A stretch of DNA of 64,000 nt from Ilex aquifolium. Lineage: Eukaryota > Streptophyta > Magnoliopsida > Aquifoliales > Aquifoliaceae. Below are positions 1-11,755 of this stretch, in pieces. A program made the translations under genes and the position numbers. The DNA is taken from assembly GCA_951799425.1 (NCBI GenBank), contig OX637409.1, positions 16,037,460 through 16,101,459 of the forward strand, in the 5' to 3' direction. Position 1 is the first letter of the stretch. Every line of letters begins with the position of its first letter. A model generated the notes under the pieces. That model had not been told where the DNA came from. It did no database searches and worked only from the letters and a program-made list of their open reading frames with translations.

Positions 1-1078
1 ACAGGCTATCTCGACTCCTCTCGTGGGCCCCTTGCTCTCAATCTCCTAAGGGTTCGTTTGTTTAGCAAGATAATGTTAGAAAATACAAGAAAGAGAAAAT
101 TTTAAAATTTTATATGTGTTTGTTTAGCACGAAATAGAAAATGATAGAAAAAATAATTTTCTTCAATACTTAAATTTTGTCACGTCTAACTAATTTTTTT
201 TCTTACAAAAAACACAAGAAAAAACAAGAAAGTTGTGTTCAATAACTTAACTTCCCATTTTACCTTTATTTTTCTTAAAATATTCAATTAGTTATTAATT
301 TTAAAAAATTTTGTATAAATTAGGCTAACCATATAATTTGATCTAAAGATCAGGATTCGAGTCGATTATTGTCCCTGATTTAGGTTAGAAGCCAATTTTT
401 AAAAAAATTGAATAATAAAAAATATTTTTTTTCTTTTTTAAACCGAGTTAAAATAATTAAGAATAATTTAGACAATTAGAAAAAATTTCTTCTAACTTTC
501 TTTTCTTTCAAACAATGGAATGAAATTGTTTTAAAATTTTCTTAAAAGTTTTTCATACTAACCAAATGCATACATGAAAATATATTTTCTTTTCTTACAT
601 GAAAATATATAAATCTATTTTTTTTAACAAATAATTTTAACTTGAAAAAAAATAAAGGATCATAAATTAATTTACAATGCAAAATAATTTATGTGAAAGC
701 AACAGAGAGAAAATTTATTGTCCATTTCATGTTCTGTAGTCATATGGGTAGAGCCATTTTTGAATAATTATACATAAAGGTAATTCAGACAATTAAATAA
801 AATTTCTTGTAACTTTCTTGTTTTCCAAATTACATAATAAAATTTTCTTAAAACTTTCTTACAAAATTTTCATCCTATTCAAACACAAACAAAAAAAAAT
901 ATATTTTTTCTCTTTCTTTTCTATCACTTTCACTTTCTGTCGTCTTTTTCTTTCTAACCCTCAGTGCTCCTCCAACAACACACACGCACACTGTCTTCTA
1001 GTGGCCGCTTCTTCTAGTTTCTCTCTCTCTCAAATATCTTTGCTATTGCCGGAGATCAGCTTATTCTTGCCGATTCTC
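1..1078. other. AT-rich upstream region and 5' UTR of the sterol oxidase gene
   Basis: No coding region is recognised. Positions 463-575 and 781-905 are related direct repeats sharing blocks such as AATTTCTT..TAACTTTCTT and AAAATTTTCTTAAAA. The stretch from about 51 to 575 starts with GTTCGTTTGTTTAGCA and ends with a TTGGTTAGTATGAAAA-type sequence on the other strand, so it may be an old terminal-inverted-repeat element. The last 150 bases before the start codon are CT-rich (TCTCTCTCTC at 1021-1030), as is common in plant 5' UTRs. The transcription start is not determinable by eye. Confidence 0.4.
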
Positions 1079-4000
1079 ATGGCTTCGATCTTCGAAACTG
1101 CTTGGACGGTATTGATTTCTACTGCTTAAATTACTATTGGATTGATTGCCTTTCGCTCGCCGACATTCGAGAAATTCTTTAACCATCTAGATTTGATCTA
1201 TTTGCTCGATGTTTATGCTACCACATTTGAGCATTTGCGTGTTTGATATCTTCGAAATTCTAAAATCAGTGAGTCCGCATGCATAAACACACACTGTATG
1301 TCTCTGTTGACCACATAGATAGATAGATGGAAATGCCGACTTACAGTATTGCTTCTATCCGCTGCGTTTGTGAGAATGGCTTTCAGCTATGAGCCCCAAT
1401 TTGCTACTGCTCACAGTTTCCTCTTCTGATGCAATATACATTATGATTTGAGATTAGGCAAAAAACAAATGACAAAATGCGAATGGGTGGTATGATTCTT
1501 TGTTTTGTTTAGTGCAATTATTTTATAGTTTTTGAAGTCAGTCTTGTGGTGGTTCAAGAAGCTACCCAAAATGAGGAGGCATTGTGTTTAATTTATGACT
1601 GTGGATATGAATCAATCAGTAGCGTCATGGTGGTTCATCATGAAGTATGGTGGTTTAGATCGTTGTTGAATCTCGATATTTGATGAGGTTCTGAGGTTCT
1701 ATAAAACTATAAAATTACAAAGGAAAGATGGACATGTTTCTGTGGGATTCGCCAGAAGATGAAAACCATTATGGAGATGTTGAAAAATTAATTATGCTAG
1801 TTGTACTGTGTGCAAGCAGTGAAGCTGATGATCAATACTTAGAATTTAGTGGATCTCTCAGTGATGAACTTGTGAGAAGCCAAGACGTATTCAAATTTGT
1901 TATCTTAGAGGCACGTAATCATTAGCCATAAATCACACTTCACTCTTATGAGAAAATAGGCATAATATTGGCCAAGGCGCAGTATCTTCAAGTAGAAACT
2001 CCCATCATTTTAGAATTGCGAAACGCCACACTGTAGAGTTTGGACTTTGGACAATCATTTTGTGAGAACTGGTTATGATTCCAGACTCTAGAAAACCTGT
2101 ACATTGGGGCTAGGAATTATTAGTTTATCACTTTTCTAGTGGAAAAGGAAGGAAGCTACCTGTCAACTTCTTTCTGATCACCTGGTGGTTTAGAATTGAT
2201 ATTATTTCCTCTCATGATCAACAATTTTATTTCTTTCTCTTTGTTGGCTTATTTTGATATTTGTATTTGTTTGTGGCGCAGTATCTGATCACTCATTTTA
2301 GTGACTTTCAACTGGCATGTCTTGGAAGTTTCTTTCTTCATGAAAGTGTCTTTTTCTTCTCGGGCCTTCCATTTATTTATTTTGAAAGGGCAGGATGGCT
2401 GAGCAAGTATAAAATTCAGGTTAACTCTATTGACTTTTTAGCTAAATATGAATATAAATAATAGTTTCTTCAATTAGAATTTTATAATTACTGTGTTATG
2501 AGTTCTCAAAAACTTTTGGACTATAGCATATGCAAGTGTGATGATTTAAGCTGAAGATTTCGTATCAGGTATACCATGTGATGTGGATTGCCATTCTGTT
2601 GAGAGAGTTTTTCCTTTTTTGTCATTGATGACTGCTTCTTTTTCCAAATGACGAGAGTTTACAAAGTGCATGAACCATTCCACAATTTTGGTTTGATGTT
2701 AAAGTATTTTCAGTACACATTTTTTCTGGCTTTAGTCTTGTGGGGTATACATCACAAACTAATTCTTTAAGAACCTTATTTATGATGCAATATTGTATAT
2801 CCGGTTGGTGAGTTAGAACTCTCTGCAGATGCTCCTTCATGTTGCCGGAAATTACGTCCTGTTGGTGAGTCAATACTCACTGCAAATCAAGATGAACATG
2901 AGCTTGATGCCAGGATGTTATTTTCCGCTCTTCCAGTTGAATTTATGATGAGATTTTAGTTGAACATTGCAAAATGAGGCAGTTACTATGCCTGCATTAT
3001 GACTTATTCAATTGGACTAAGAATTGAATTCTTTTAAAATCAGAAAGAACTAATGAAGAACTAAGATTTGATACATTTGTTCGTGCCATCGTACTTCGTG
3101 TGCATCTTTGCTATCCTGGTATTGAGAATTAAGAGTGGAGAAACTCTTGAAACCTCAGAGCATCTTCTTATGGGAACATCTTGATGAGGAATTTCAATAC
3201 CATCTGGTGGATTGGGATTTAGTGCGTTCGTCTGAAGAAATCACTTGTAAATATTAGGAGGTTAAACTGTTCAACTAAGCCTTGTGCATTAAGCGGTTGT
3301 GGCTTAATTAGCTGGGTGGTGGAGGGGAATTTGGGAATGTTATTGGGGTCTGACCTAGAGTTGTGATACAGCCGAATGTGTGGGTATTGAGAAGAGCAAA
3401 GGGATGAGAGGACTTTTGCTTCTTGGTACGGGAACATTCCGTCACCGTCAGATACCAGATCCTTTAGTGCTGCCAATAATTTTTATTGCTGTAAACTTAG
3501 TTTTTATAAAATACTGGAACCTCAGTGATAAGGGCATAACAGGCAATGATGAAGTGTGATGATGAAAGTTGTTGACATGTTTTAAGTGTGAAAAGTTTTT
3601 TTATATGTGCAGATTAGGTCCATTAACCTTCTCATACTTATTAACTAATGAGAGCTAATTTGCCATCTTCGTTGATGTTATATCATTTTCTCTGATGTAT
3701 GTTACTTGTTTTGGCCTCGTCTTGCTTGATTTAAATTTATTAGTATCATTGATTTCTTGTTCTGTGCAGACTAAAAATAACTCCCCTGCAGCTCAGGAGA
3801 AATGTATCATGCGCCTTGTGCTGTATCATCTATGTGTCAATTTGCCAGTTATGATTCTTTCGTATCCTGTCTTTAGATCCATGGGCATGAAAAGTAGTCT
3901 CCCTTTGCCGTCCTGGTATTTTCAGGTTCTTTATGCACTAAAGCTTAATTATCTAGACATTGTTGTATGTGATATTCCATTATATCTAGATACTTGGATC

Positions 4001-5596
4001 CTCCAATTCTGTCAAAATATTGTTCATTTCTGCAAATTACATAGCAGAACACAAACGAGTATTATTTTTCTTTTGTAGATTGATTAATGAAACCTTTTGG
4101 TTGTGCAGGAAAGTAATTTCTACACAGATTTTATTCTACTTCATCCTGGAGGATTTTGTATTCTATTGGGGCCACAGGATTTTACATACAAAATGGTTGT
4201 ACAAGCATGTCCACAGTGTTCATCATGAGTAAGGGAAAAGCATTAAGTGCTTTTATCAATTTTATTGAGCATCTTATTTATCTTGGTTTTGGTGTGTATT
4301 AATTGGCTCATTACATATCCATAGGTATGCAACACCATTTGGCCTGACTTCTGAATATGCTCACCCTGCTGAAATACTCTTCCTTGGATTTGCTACAATT
4401 GTTGGTCCTGCCATCACTGGGCCCCATCTAATAACTCTGTGGTTGTGGATGGTACTTAGAGTCCTGGAGACGGTTGAGGCACATTGTGGTTACCATTTCC
4501 CATGGAGCCTATCAAACTTCTTGCCTTTGTATGGCGGGTTAGTAAAAACATTCTTTTTGCTCGTGGCTTAGCAGCCTCTGGCCCTCTTATTTTTGTCCAT
4601 ATTATCCACCTGAGATTTGTTTGAATCTTGCAGCGCTGATTTTCATGACTACCATCACAGACTGTTGTATACCAAGTCTGGCAACTATTCCTCTACTTTT
4701 GTGTACATGGACTGGTAAGGTCTTGTCATATGATGGTTAAAGCATAATTTTCTGGTTTTGCATGGTTACTATCTGTACTAGAGTGATTTGCCCTTTGTGT
4801 TTCTCAGCCAAGAAATGTGCATTAGGGACAGATATCGTAATTAAAACCTCCCCCGCACTCATATTGCGGCTGCAGTTTCCATGATGAAGCTGTATTTATT
4901 AGGACAAAAATGTCTAGTATGACCCAGGGGACTATAAAATGATGAACATAAATAGCTATGTTAAATCAGTCCGACTATTTTGAATGTCATTGTGCAACTC
5001 TTAGTCAATGTCAAAACATTTGATAAAGGGAGATGATTTACCCAATACCCATACTTCCTCCTAGGATCAATCCACTAAAAAACTCTGCAAAAAAGTTTAT
5101 GGTCTCAAATATGGTTTGTGATATCAGTATCTTTGTTTTAAAATTTTCCTTTGCAATATTGACCTTTTGTCATTGAACATGGACAAAAATGAATATTGAC
5201 CTATCATTGCTACTGTAACATGTGTACATAAGAGTGCATTTGCTTGGACTTGCTGTTGTTAATGCCTCAAACTGAAGTGCAATCAAGCATTGGGTTTGCC
5301 CTGTCAAATCAAGCCCAATTCTCTATCTATTGTCTACAAAGCTCTTATTTAGCGGGTCTTGTTGGATTCCTCGAGTTATTTGACATATGGTGTGTCTAGC
5401 ATTGGTTGCTTGCACAACCAGGTAATCGCAGTCATGGCCGATCTGCTACATTTGGGCTGTTTTTTTTTTTGATTGAAGCAACATTGGGCTGTTTAAGACT
5501 GATGAATCTGATTTGAACCCAGTCATACAAAGGTTGTGCGGAATACTCTTAAATATTTCTGTCACCGTGAAAAGCTAGTACAAGGAATCCCCTAGC

Positions 5597-5631
<35 letters not shown>

Positions 5632-6130
5632 CCAAAAAAAAAACCCTCAAAATGCAGTACATGAAGAATTTATAATTATGAATTGTATTATGATGTGAAT
5701 GACGGTTATGGGGATAGTAAAGAATGACGGTTATGGAGTCTTTGTCCATGTTAATGGATCATGAACTACAGCTTGCCTGCTGCACGCCTTTAATTTTATT
5801 GTTCTGGGCTCTGATGGAAAAGTTGGTGACATATTTGTTTGTGACGGGCTTTTTAATGGTTGGCATCGTTGCCTTGTTTTGATTCTGTTTGACTTTATAA
5901 TCCAAATTGTTTACCGATGATGTTTAAGAAGCAAACCAGATATGGTGTTTGAGAATTATAGCATGCTTTTGGTGCTCTGATTTGATGCTAAATATAGTAA
6001 ATGTAGCTGTCTGATGGATAACGATGGCCAATTACTTCTGTCTGCCAGGATATTCGGCACTGATACGGGTTACAGAAAATTGAAGGCACTGAAGAGTGGT
6101 GGAGATGAAGCAGAGGTCAAGCAAACGTAA
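1079..6130 (+). CDS. SMO2: Methylsterol monooxygenase, SMO2 type (sterol 4-alpha-methyl oxidase)
   Basis: Seven exons with GT-AG introns give 269 residues: 1079-1108, 2282-2419, 3770-3915, 4109-4228, 4325-4537, 4634-4714 and 6049-6130 (TAA). The start gives MASIFETAWT, which joins in phase to YLITHFSDFQLAC in exon 2, as in plant SMO2 proteins of similar length. The three histidine clusters of the fatty acid hydroxylase/ERG25 superfamily are intact: HRILH (127-131), HSVHH (140-144) and HDYHH (220-224). They bind the di-iron centre. Hydrophobic stretches near 18-40 and 70-95 fit an ER membrane protein. Known for the family: with a 3-beta-hydroxysteroid dehydrogenase/decarboxylase and a sterone reductase it removes the C4 methyl group, SMO2 preferring 4-alpha-methyl sterols. 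No lesion is seen. SMO2 rather than SMO1 is my recall of motif similarity (YWGHRILHTKWLYKHVHS, LLYTKSGNYSS), not a search. Confidence 0.93.
5598..5629 (+). repeat. Poly(C) tract of 32 bases in intron 6 of SMO2
   Basis: An uninterrupted run of 32 C followed by AACC and an A-run lies in the longest intron of the gene (4715-6048). Such a tract is rare in plant DNA and can form i-motif or, on the other strand, G-quadruplex structures. Its exact length may be an assembly estimate. Confidence 0.9.
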
Positions 6131-7194
6131 CAGTTACATTGGAAATAAAAATTGTTTACTGCTTTGGCATCACAGGATGGGTTGTTAAGAGCATCTTGGT
6201 CAAGGTTCTATTCTGTTCCTCTTCATCTTATGTGCAACTGTTTTTTGTGTCGGTGTTCTAGATGACATCGTGTGTAATGTGTAATCAATTCAAAGCTGCT
6301 TTTGGATCTGTGCTGCCGTCCCATTACATGGATTGAATACCTGTCTTCTCATTTTTTTTACAACGTTTTCCATTTCTTAATCCCTGCACCAAATTGTGCC
6401 CACTTTGGGATTTGGTTATTTCCACGTACCTTCCAAGCACCCAGGAAATTGTGCGCAGTTGCACTTCCAAACCACTTGAAAAAAGACGGGGAATAAATGA
6501 GGAAATGCAACAACATACATAGACATACACCTGTACACCTCATAGGTCGAACCCACATCCCATCTCTGGAAGGACACTCCCTTGCTTTTATTAAGCAACC
6601 TGAAATCTGAACAACTGATTTAAACATTGTGTTTTGTCTATTCTTTGCCTTCATTACATCTGAAAATGAACTATTCAAGATTATATGACTGTCCTCTCAT
6701 TGGTCTTTACTCTTCGATGGATTCCTTTAGTAAGAAGCTGTATCCCGAGCTTCGTGCATCAATTTCCCTGGACGCATTACTAAGCCCCTCCTTGCATAGG
6801 TTCTACTTGTTTGAGTAGATTGGTGTGGGTCTTCCAATAAAAAGCTTAGCTAATTCCATGCTTCGAACTAGAAAATTCTTGCTTCTTTGTACTTTTTGAT
6901 CTTCCCATCATCCTATGTGAGCCCTTATACTTCTAACTCTTTCAATACTACTACCAATGAAAAGAAATGCATGCACACACACGCGCGCACAAAATAGACA
7001 CCCTCCATGTAATTTTTTCTACTGCTAAAATTTTGAAACATGCTATTTACCTTTGTTCATAGCTCTCTTGAGAGAGAAGAAAAAACTAGAAGGCATTTCA
7101 TTGCAGTTACCAGTCTGCTGGTTTTGTGGCTAATTCTTGAAGCTAGCCTCTACACCTCAAAAGGAAAGGGAATGCATAAATGTAGACTACCAGC
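6131..7194. other. SMO2 3' UTR and intergenic DNA
   Basis: Directly after the stop codon, T-rich sequence with AATAAA (about 6145) and TGTAATGTGTAATC-like blocks near 6275 fits a 3' UTR. Beyond about 6330 I see no gene. A short CA/CG alternating tract lies near 6970-6990. Confidence 0.4.
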
Positions 7195-7730
7195 GGCTGT
7201 TTTAAAACCCGGCTTGGCGGGTTGACCCAGTGAACCGGACACCAAACCGGGTCGGTTACTTCATTAGATTGTTCGTGCACAAAAACCGGTTATAACCCGC
7301 TGAACCAGGCAGTTTTTTAAAAAACCGTTTAACCCAGATGGGTTTAACAAACCGGACGAGGTCATTAAAAATGTATAGATCAGTGTAGTTGAGTCCTCTT
7401 TGTATTTTCAAATAAAATTTTGATTGCAGATCTGTTGAAAATTGACGGCTGATTAAGTTCTTTCGGTCGAAAGATTTTTTTTTTTTCGTCTGTCTTTTTG
7501 CTCCATTTCGCATGCTTCACTTTGATTTGTACATCTGTTTCTGTTGTAACTAGAGATTGGCCATTGAACATGATATTTTCATAATTATTATGATTTTTTA
7601 TCCTACTTATTATAATTAATTTTTTTTTTATTTTTTTATAATATTACCGGTTGAACCAGTGACCCGACAATTGAATCACTAACTCATTAATCCAATCTAT
7701 CTCCCGAGTCGGGCGGGTTTTAAAACTATG
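7195..7730. mobile_element. Non-autonomous hAT element (MITE-like), 536 bp, 8-bp target duplication
   Basis: The 8-bp sequence CTACCAGC occurs perfectly at 7187-7194 and 7731-7738. Just inside it are inverted ends: GGCTGTTTTAAAACCCG on the left and the complement of CGGGTTTTAAAACTATG on the right. Eight-base duplications are the hallmark of hAT elements, and GTTTTAAAACCCG ends are a common plant type. There is no transposase. Small reading frames inside are random. Confidence 0.85.
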
Positions 7731-7794
7731 CTACCAGCCCTCCTTAACCCTCATGGTTTTTTGGCTTTCCATGTAAGCACTCACCAGTTATTGA

Positions 7795-9374
7795 AGGCCG
7801 GCCCAAGTTCTAGACAGAGATGCTTGTCTAGGGCCCCAAATTCAGAGGCTCCCAAAAGTATTTAGGGTCCTTTGAAAACCGGTACACTAAATTAGACGTA
7901 ATTGTTAAAAAATATACAAAAAAAAATATTTTGAAAAAAAGTACACTATTGAGATATAAAGACGTAAATGTCCATTTTGTAAAATTTTATTTCTTAAAAT
8001 CTGTAACAAGACATTTATCTTAGGCGTTAAAATTTAGGGTTATTTAATTTGAAATATCTTTATTTCTTCATCCTAAAATTTACTTTCCTAAAACGGTTTT
8101 AGGAATATATCTTGATTAATTAATTAATTAGATACGCTGAAATTTATTTGCGAAGCGCTTCATCTTCGAAAAACGTTTGGACTTCTTTTTCTTCTCCAAA
8201 AACCACTTCATCTTCCTCAGCGATAAGCCTTAAAATTGTTCCCTGAACATCTATAGAGTTTCGTCTTTGAAGAAAAATCTTACTGTTCAGCCCATTTGAT
8301 GTAAAGATCGTCAATATCATATATTTTTTGAAGATTTGTTTGTCATTTGAAAATACGTACAAATTTTGGCATTTGAAGACCAAAATCAGTTGTTTAAAGT
8401 TGATCATTGGCTTGTGTGAAATACGATGTTTCTGTCATGTGTTTCTGCCATATTAATTCATTGTGTGTGTGAATAAACTGTGTGTATCTCCTAACTGTTG
8501 ACTATGTTTCCCTCATAGTGTAACAAAAACAGTGTAACAATACACTGTAACAAAGACAGTGTTCAACGATTTTGTGCATGTGATAATAACTTTAAAACAG
8601 AGATGGACTATTTGAATGAAATTATAATGTTTGACAAAAATTAATAGTACAATATTTTGTGTAAATTACTTGTTACACTGTTTATGGTGTTTGCATATTA
8701 ACAAAATTTAAAATTTAAATAAAGTGATATATCCTAAAATAAACAGAATAATAAAGTTCTCTCATAAAATTAGGAAATATTTAATGTATAAATATATTGA
8801 AAACAAAACCACTTTCCAAAAACAAAAAAAAAACACATGAATCAAGGAATGACATAAATGTACAGAATATTAAAGTTCTCCCATAAATTAGAAGATGTTT
8901 AATGTATAAATATAATTTGAAAACAAAATCATTTTTCAAAAAAAATATGCATGGATTAAGGGGGGACAAAAATATCACAAGAAAATCTGAAAATTTCAAA
9001 TAATATACTTGGACACAAATAAGTATCAAAATTAAAGACTTCTTTACTTTACTTTTTTTTTTGTGTGCATTTTTTTACAATACTTCATGCGTGCACATAA
9101 CTCGTGGGTAAAGAATGATTCTTTGTTGTATTAAAATTATTCTTTACTCACATATTTTATCATTAAATAAATTAACTAAGATTAAATGAATTAACTATAC
9201 TATATATTGAGAAAGATTTATTGTCAAAACTTGAATATAAAAACTTAATCAAAATTTTTTATTTCAAAAATAAAAAATATTTTTAAATAAATAAAAAATT
9301 AAATAAAATAAAATATTAATAAAGCCCCATATAAAATTTTTGTGTAGGACCCCAGTATACCTTGGGCTGCCCCT
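7795..9374. mobile_element. Probable old DNA-transposon remnant with imperfect inverted ends
   Basis: The left end reads AGGCCGGCCCAAG and the right end, on the other strand, AGGGGCAGCCCAAGG. Both ends also carry TAGGGCCCC/AGGACCCC-like motifs (7831 and 9347). The interior is very AT-rich, with no recognisable transposase. I could not find a convincing target duplication, so the boundaries and family (possibly hAT) are tentative. Confidence 0.4.
8741..8970. repeat. Tandem duplication, two copies of about 115-120 bp
   Basis: Copy 1 (8741-8860) and copy 2 (from 8861) share AGAATA.TAAAGTTCTC.CATAAA, TTTAATGTATAAATATA, GAAAACAAAA and CATG.AT.AAGG in the same order. Both lie inside the putative element at 7795-9374. 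Confidence 0.7.
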
Positions 9375-9542
9375 GAGTATATAGAGATTTAAGGGCATCA
9401 TACCAAGTACATTCTAGTTGTGAATTTTTTTTAATTTATTTTTGACATTTTTGAGAATTATAATTCCATCCAAAAAATAAATAAATTTGAATTTGGCACA
9501 ACTCAATGTCGTGAATGATCACATGTTAGGGGAAGTGGGTAA

Positions 9543-9921
9543 GAGTATATCTAACAATAAAAGTTATTTGAACTACTCAAAAAATAACATTTTCTATTTT
9601 AGTTATTCACTTTTTTAATACACATTCTAACAGATTTTCTATATTTTTAATTACTCATTTTAAATATTATTTCTCATTCATTTTATATATATATATTTTT
9701 TGGGAATAGTAAAAGAGAGAATGGAGGAAAGGAGAGGAAGAGAGATAAAATATTATAAAAAAATTTATATATCGCTACAGTGATACTCTAAATATAGAGC
9801 ATTACTGTAGCAAAATGTTATTTTAGAGGTTATGAAGATAATCTGTATGAATGAAATTTTTAAGTTAAATAGCTAAAATTTGAAGATTTTGTGTATTTTA
9901 GATCATCTGTTAGAGAAGCTC
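9543..9921. mobile_element. PIF/Harbinger-type (Tourist-like) MITE, TAA duplication
   Basis: TAA at 9540-9542 and 9922-9924 flanks inverted ends GAGTATATCTAACA and, on the other strand, GAGCTTCTCTAACA. The 3-bp duplication and the GAGC..CT..AACA type of end fit Tourist-like elements. No coding capacity. Confidence 0.7.
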
Positions 9922-9924
9922 TAA

Positions 9925-10817
9925 CACAAGAGTGTTGCTTCGTGATTCCTAGTTTTATTTTTTTGAAGGGATCTATCTAACTATATTACTGAAAACTGAG
10001 ATATTTGTGATATATGTATTTTTTTCATTTTCAAATTTTTTATCAATAATTGTTAGTCGTTCAAATTAAAAACAAGTATTGTAGATGAATTTCGATGCGT
10101 TACTGATCAGTCCTATCATTTTTAAGAGATTGTGACATTCAATTGATTTATGTTGGCTGTTATGAGTGTAATTGACACATTATTTAAAAAAAAAAAACTA
10201 CACCATTATTAAAAACAAAATCGAATGAGAGAATTCTTGTACCTAAACTTGCCATAATTCAAAACCTAGTTGAGGTGAATAAAGACTATTTTATTTAAGA
10301 GAAGTTTATTATAGTGAATTTTTTTTTTTTTTTTTTGATATCGTACAACCATTTTAAATTGTAATTTATTTTTAACATTTATAATTTTTAAAAGTCATTT
10401 ACAATGAAGATCATATACAACTTTTAAGTTTTAAGGTTAGTTGTGATCACTTAATAAAAATTTAGGATTGATCTCAATGACCCACAAAATATGACTAAAA
10501 TCATAAAACTTATAATATGATAATTTTTTTTTTTATCATAAATAAATTTTAAAATTTATATCTCAATCCATAAAACTCGTGAAATTTAGTGGACTCCTAT
10601 TTTGTATTATCTCAAATCTCATGTTGCTCAAATCTCAAATATTAAATTGACTTGATGCGACGCATATGGCTGTGTCAAGTTTCTTACCGAACAAACGTAC
10701 TAATTTTGTGCAAAGAGGTAACTAAAGTTGGACAACAAACTTTGCAAGTATTGTGAAGGTACTGCAGCAATCTTTCCTTATTTCTTCGCCCCGTATATCA
10801 CATGAAAGAACCCACTC

Positions 10818-10879
<62 letters not shown>

Positions 10880-10949
10880 ATTGATTTTTAAGGATAATTA
10901 ATAACACCTGCAAAGTAGAAAGTGAACAAAATGCACCATTGGCTATTCA
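9925..10949. other. AT-rich intergenic DNA with a CT microsatellite
   Basis: No gene is seen. T-runs lie at 10320-10337, and an uninterrupted CT tract of about 55 bases spans 10822-10876. The tract generates long artificial Arg-Glu reading frames on the minus strand. Confidence 0.6.
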
Positions 10950-11309
10950 GAGCATTTCCAATCCAATCTCTATTTCTTCTTTTTTAACTACTTTAGTTAG
11001 TCAAACACAAAAAATTCTCTCCAACCCACTCTCTATTCCACTCTCTATTTCCTAGTTAACCCAAATGACCCACCAAATGTGGTGAACCATTTGAGCTCTC
11101 TAAATTATCTCTCTACATTTTTTTCTCTCTATCTCTCTCTATATATATGTTTTACTTTTTTTAAATTATTAGAAGTTAGTGAAAGTTAGGTGTAGTAGTT
11201 AGCTAAAATAGAGAATGTGATTGGAGTGAATTTATAAAAGTGGTTAGTTAAAGTAGTGAATATAATATTTAAATATATTTTGACTTAAAAAGGAGGGTTG
11301 GAGATGCTC
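10950..11309. mobile_element. Tourist-like MITE, about 360 bp
   Basis: The left end GAGCATTTCCAATCCA matches the complement of the right end, GAGCATCTCCAACCCT, and the inverted similarity extends inward (AACTACTTTAGTTAG against AGTTAAAGTAGTG). The flanking trinucleotides are TCA (10947-10949) and TTA (11310-11312), so a TTA duplication with one change is likely. Confidence 0.6.
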
Positions 11310-11448
11310 TTAAGACCTTTTTTTTTTTTCTTTTTGTAGCCAAAAAAGAAATGCAAACAATTTTGCTTTTTATCGTGGTGAAATTCTCATTGCTATTTTT
11401 CATCTCTTTTTAGGTTGCTACGTATTTTCAGACTTACCTAAGAAGAAA

Positions 11449-11628
11449 CACTAATGCTATTGGGACATAATTTAGGGACATAATTTAGGGACTTAATGCA
11501 TTATGACCATTGGATTGATAGTGTTGGGACCCAGTGATAATTTAATGTTGGGACCCACTGATAATCTAATGGTCACAATCATTAAGTCCCCAAATTATGT
11601 CCTCAAATTATGTCCCAATAGCATTGCT
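11449..11628. mobile_element. Foldback Mutator-like MITE, 180 bp, 10-bp target duplication
   Basis: TAAGAAGAAA occurs at 11439-11448 and 11629-11638. The element between folds back over most of its length: AATGCTATTGGGACATAATTT on the left pairs with AAATTATGTCCCAATAGCATT on the right, and the GGACTTAAT / ATTAAGTCC blocks continue the stem. A 9-11 bp duplication points to the Mutator superfamily. It lies about 130 bp beyond the stop codon of the PP2C gene, so it may be within or next to that gene's 3' UTR. Confidence 0.75.
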
Positions 11629-11755
11629 TAAGAAGAAAATATATTTACATTTTTTGACTTAAAAAACGTTGGCATACAAAAACAACGACAAAATAAATAA
11701 GATTACCATGAAAACAAAACAGTTAACAAAGGTGATGGGTCATATCATTCCCTAC

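Noticed and set aside
1728..2461. Possible extra exons in SMO2 intron 1
   Set aside because: Exon 1 joins in phase directly to 2282, and the frame at 1728-1925 has no similarity to the oxidase.
5549..5749. Minus-strand frame with a poly-Gly run
   Set aside because: It is created by the poly(C) tract in intron 6 of SMO2.
10722..10913. Minus-strand frame with alternating Arg-Glu
   Set aside because: It is the translation of the CT microsatellite.
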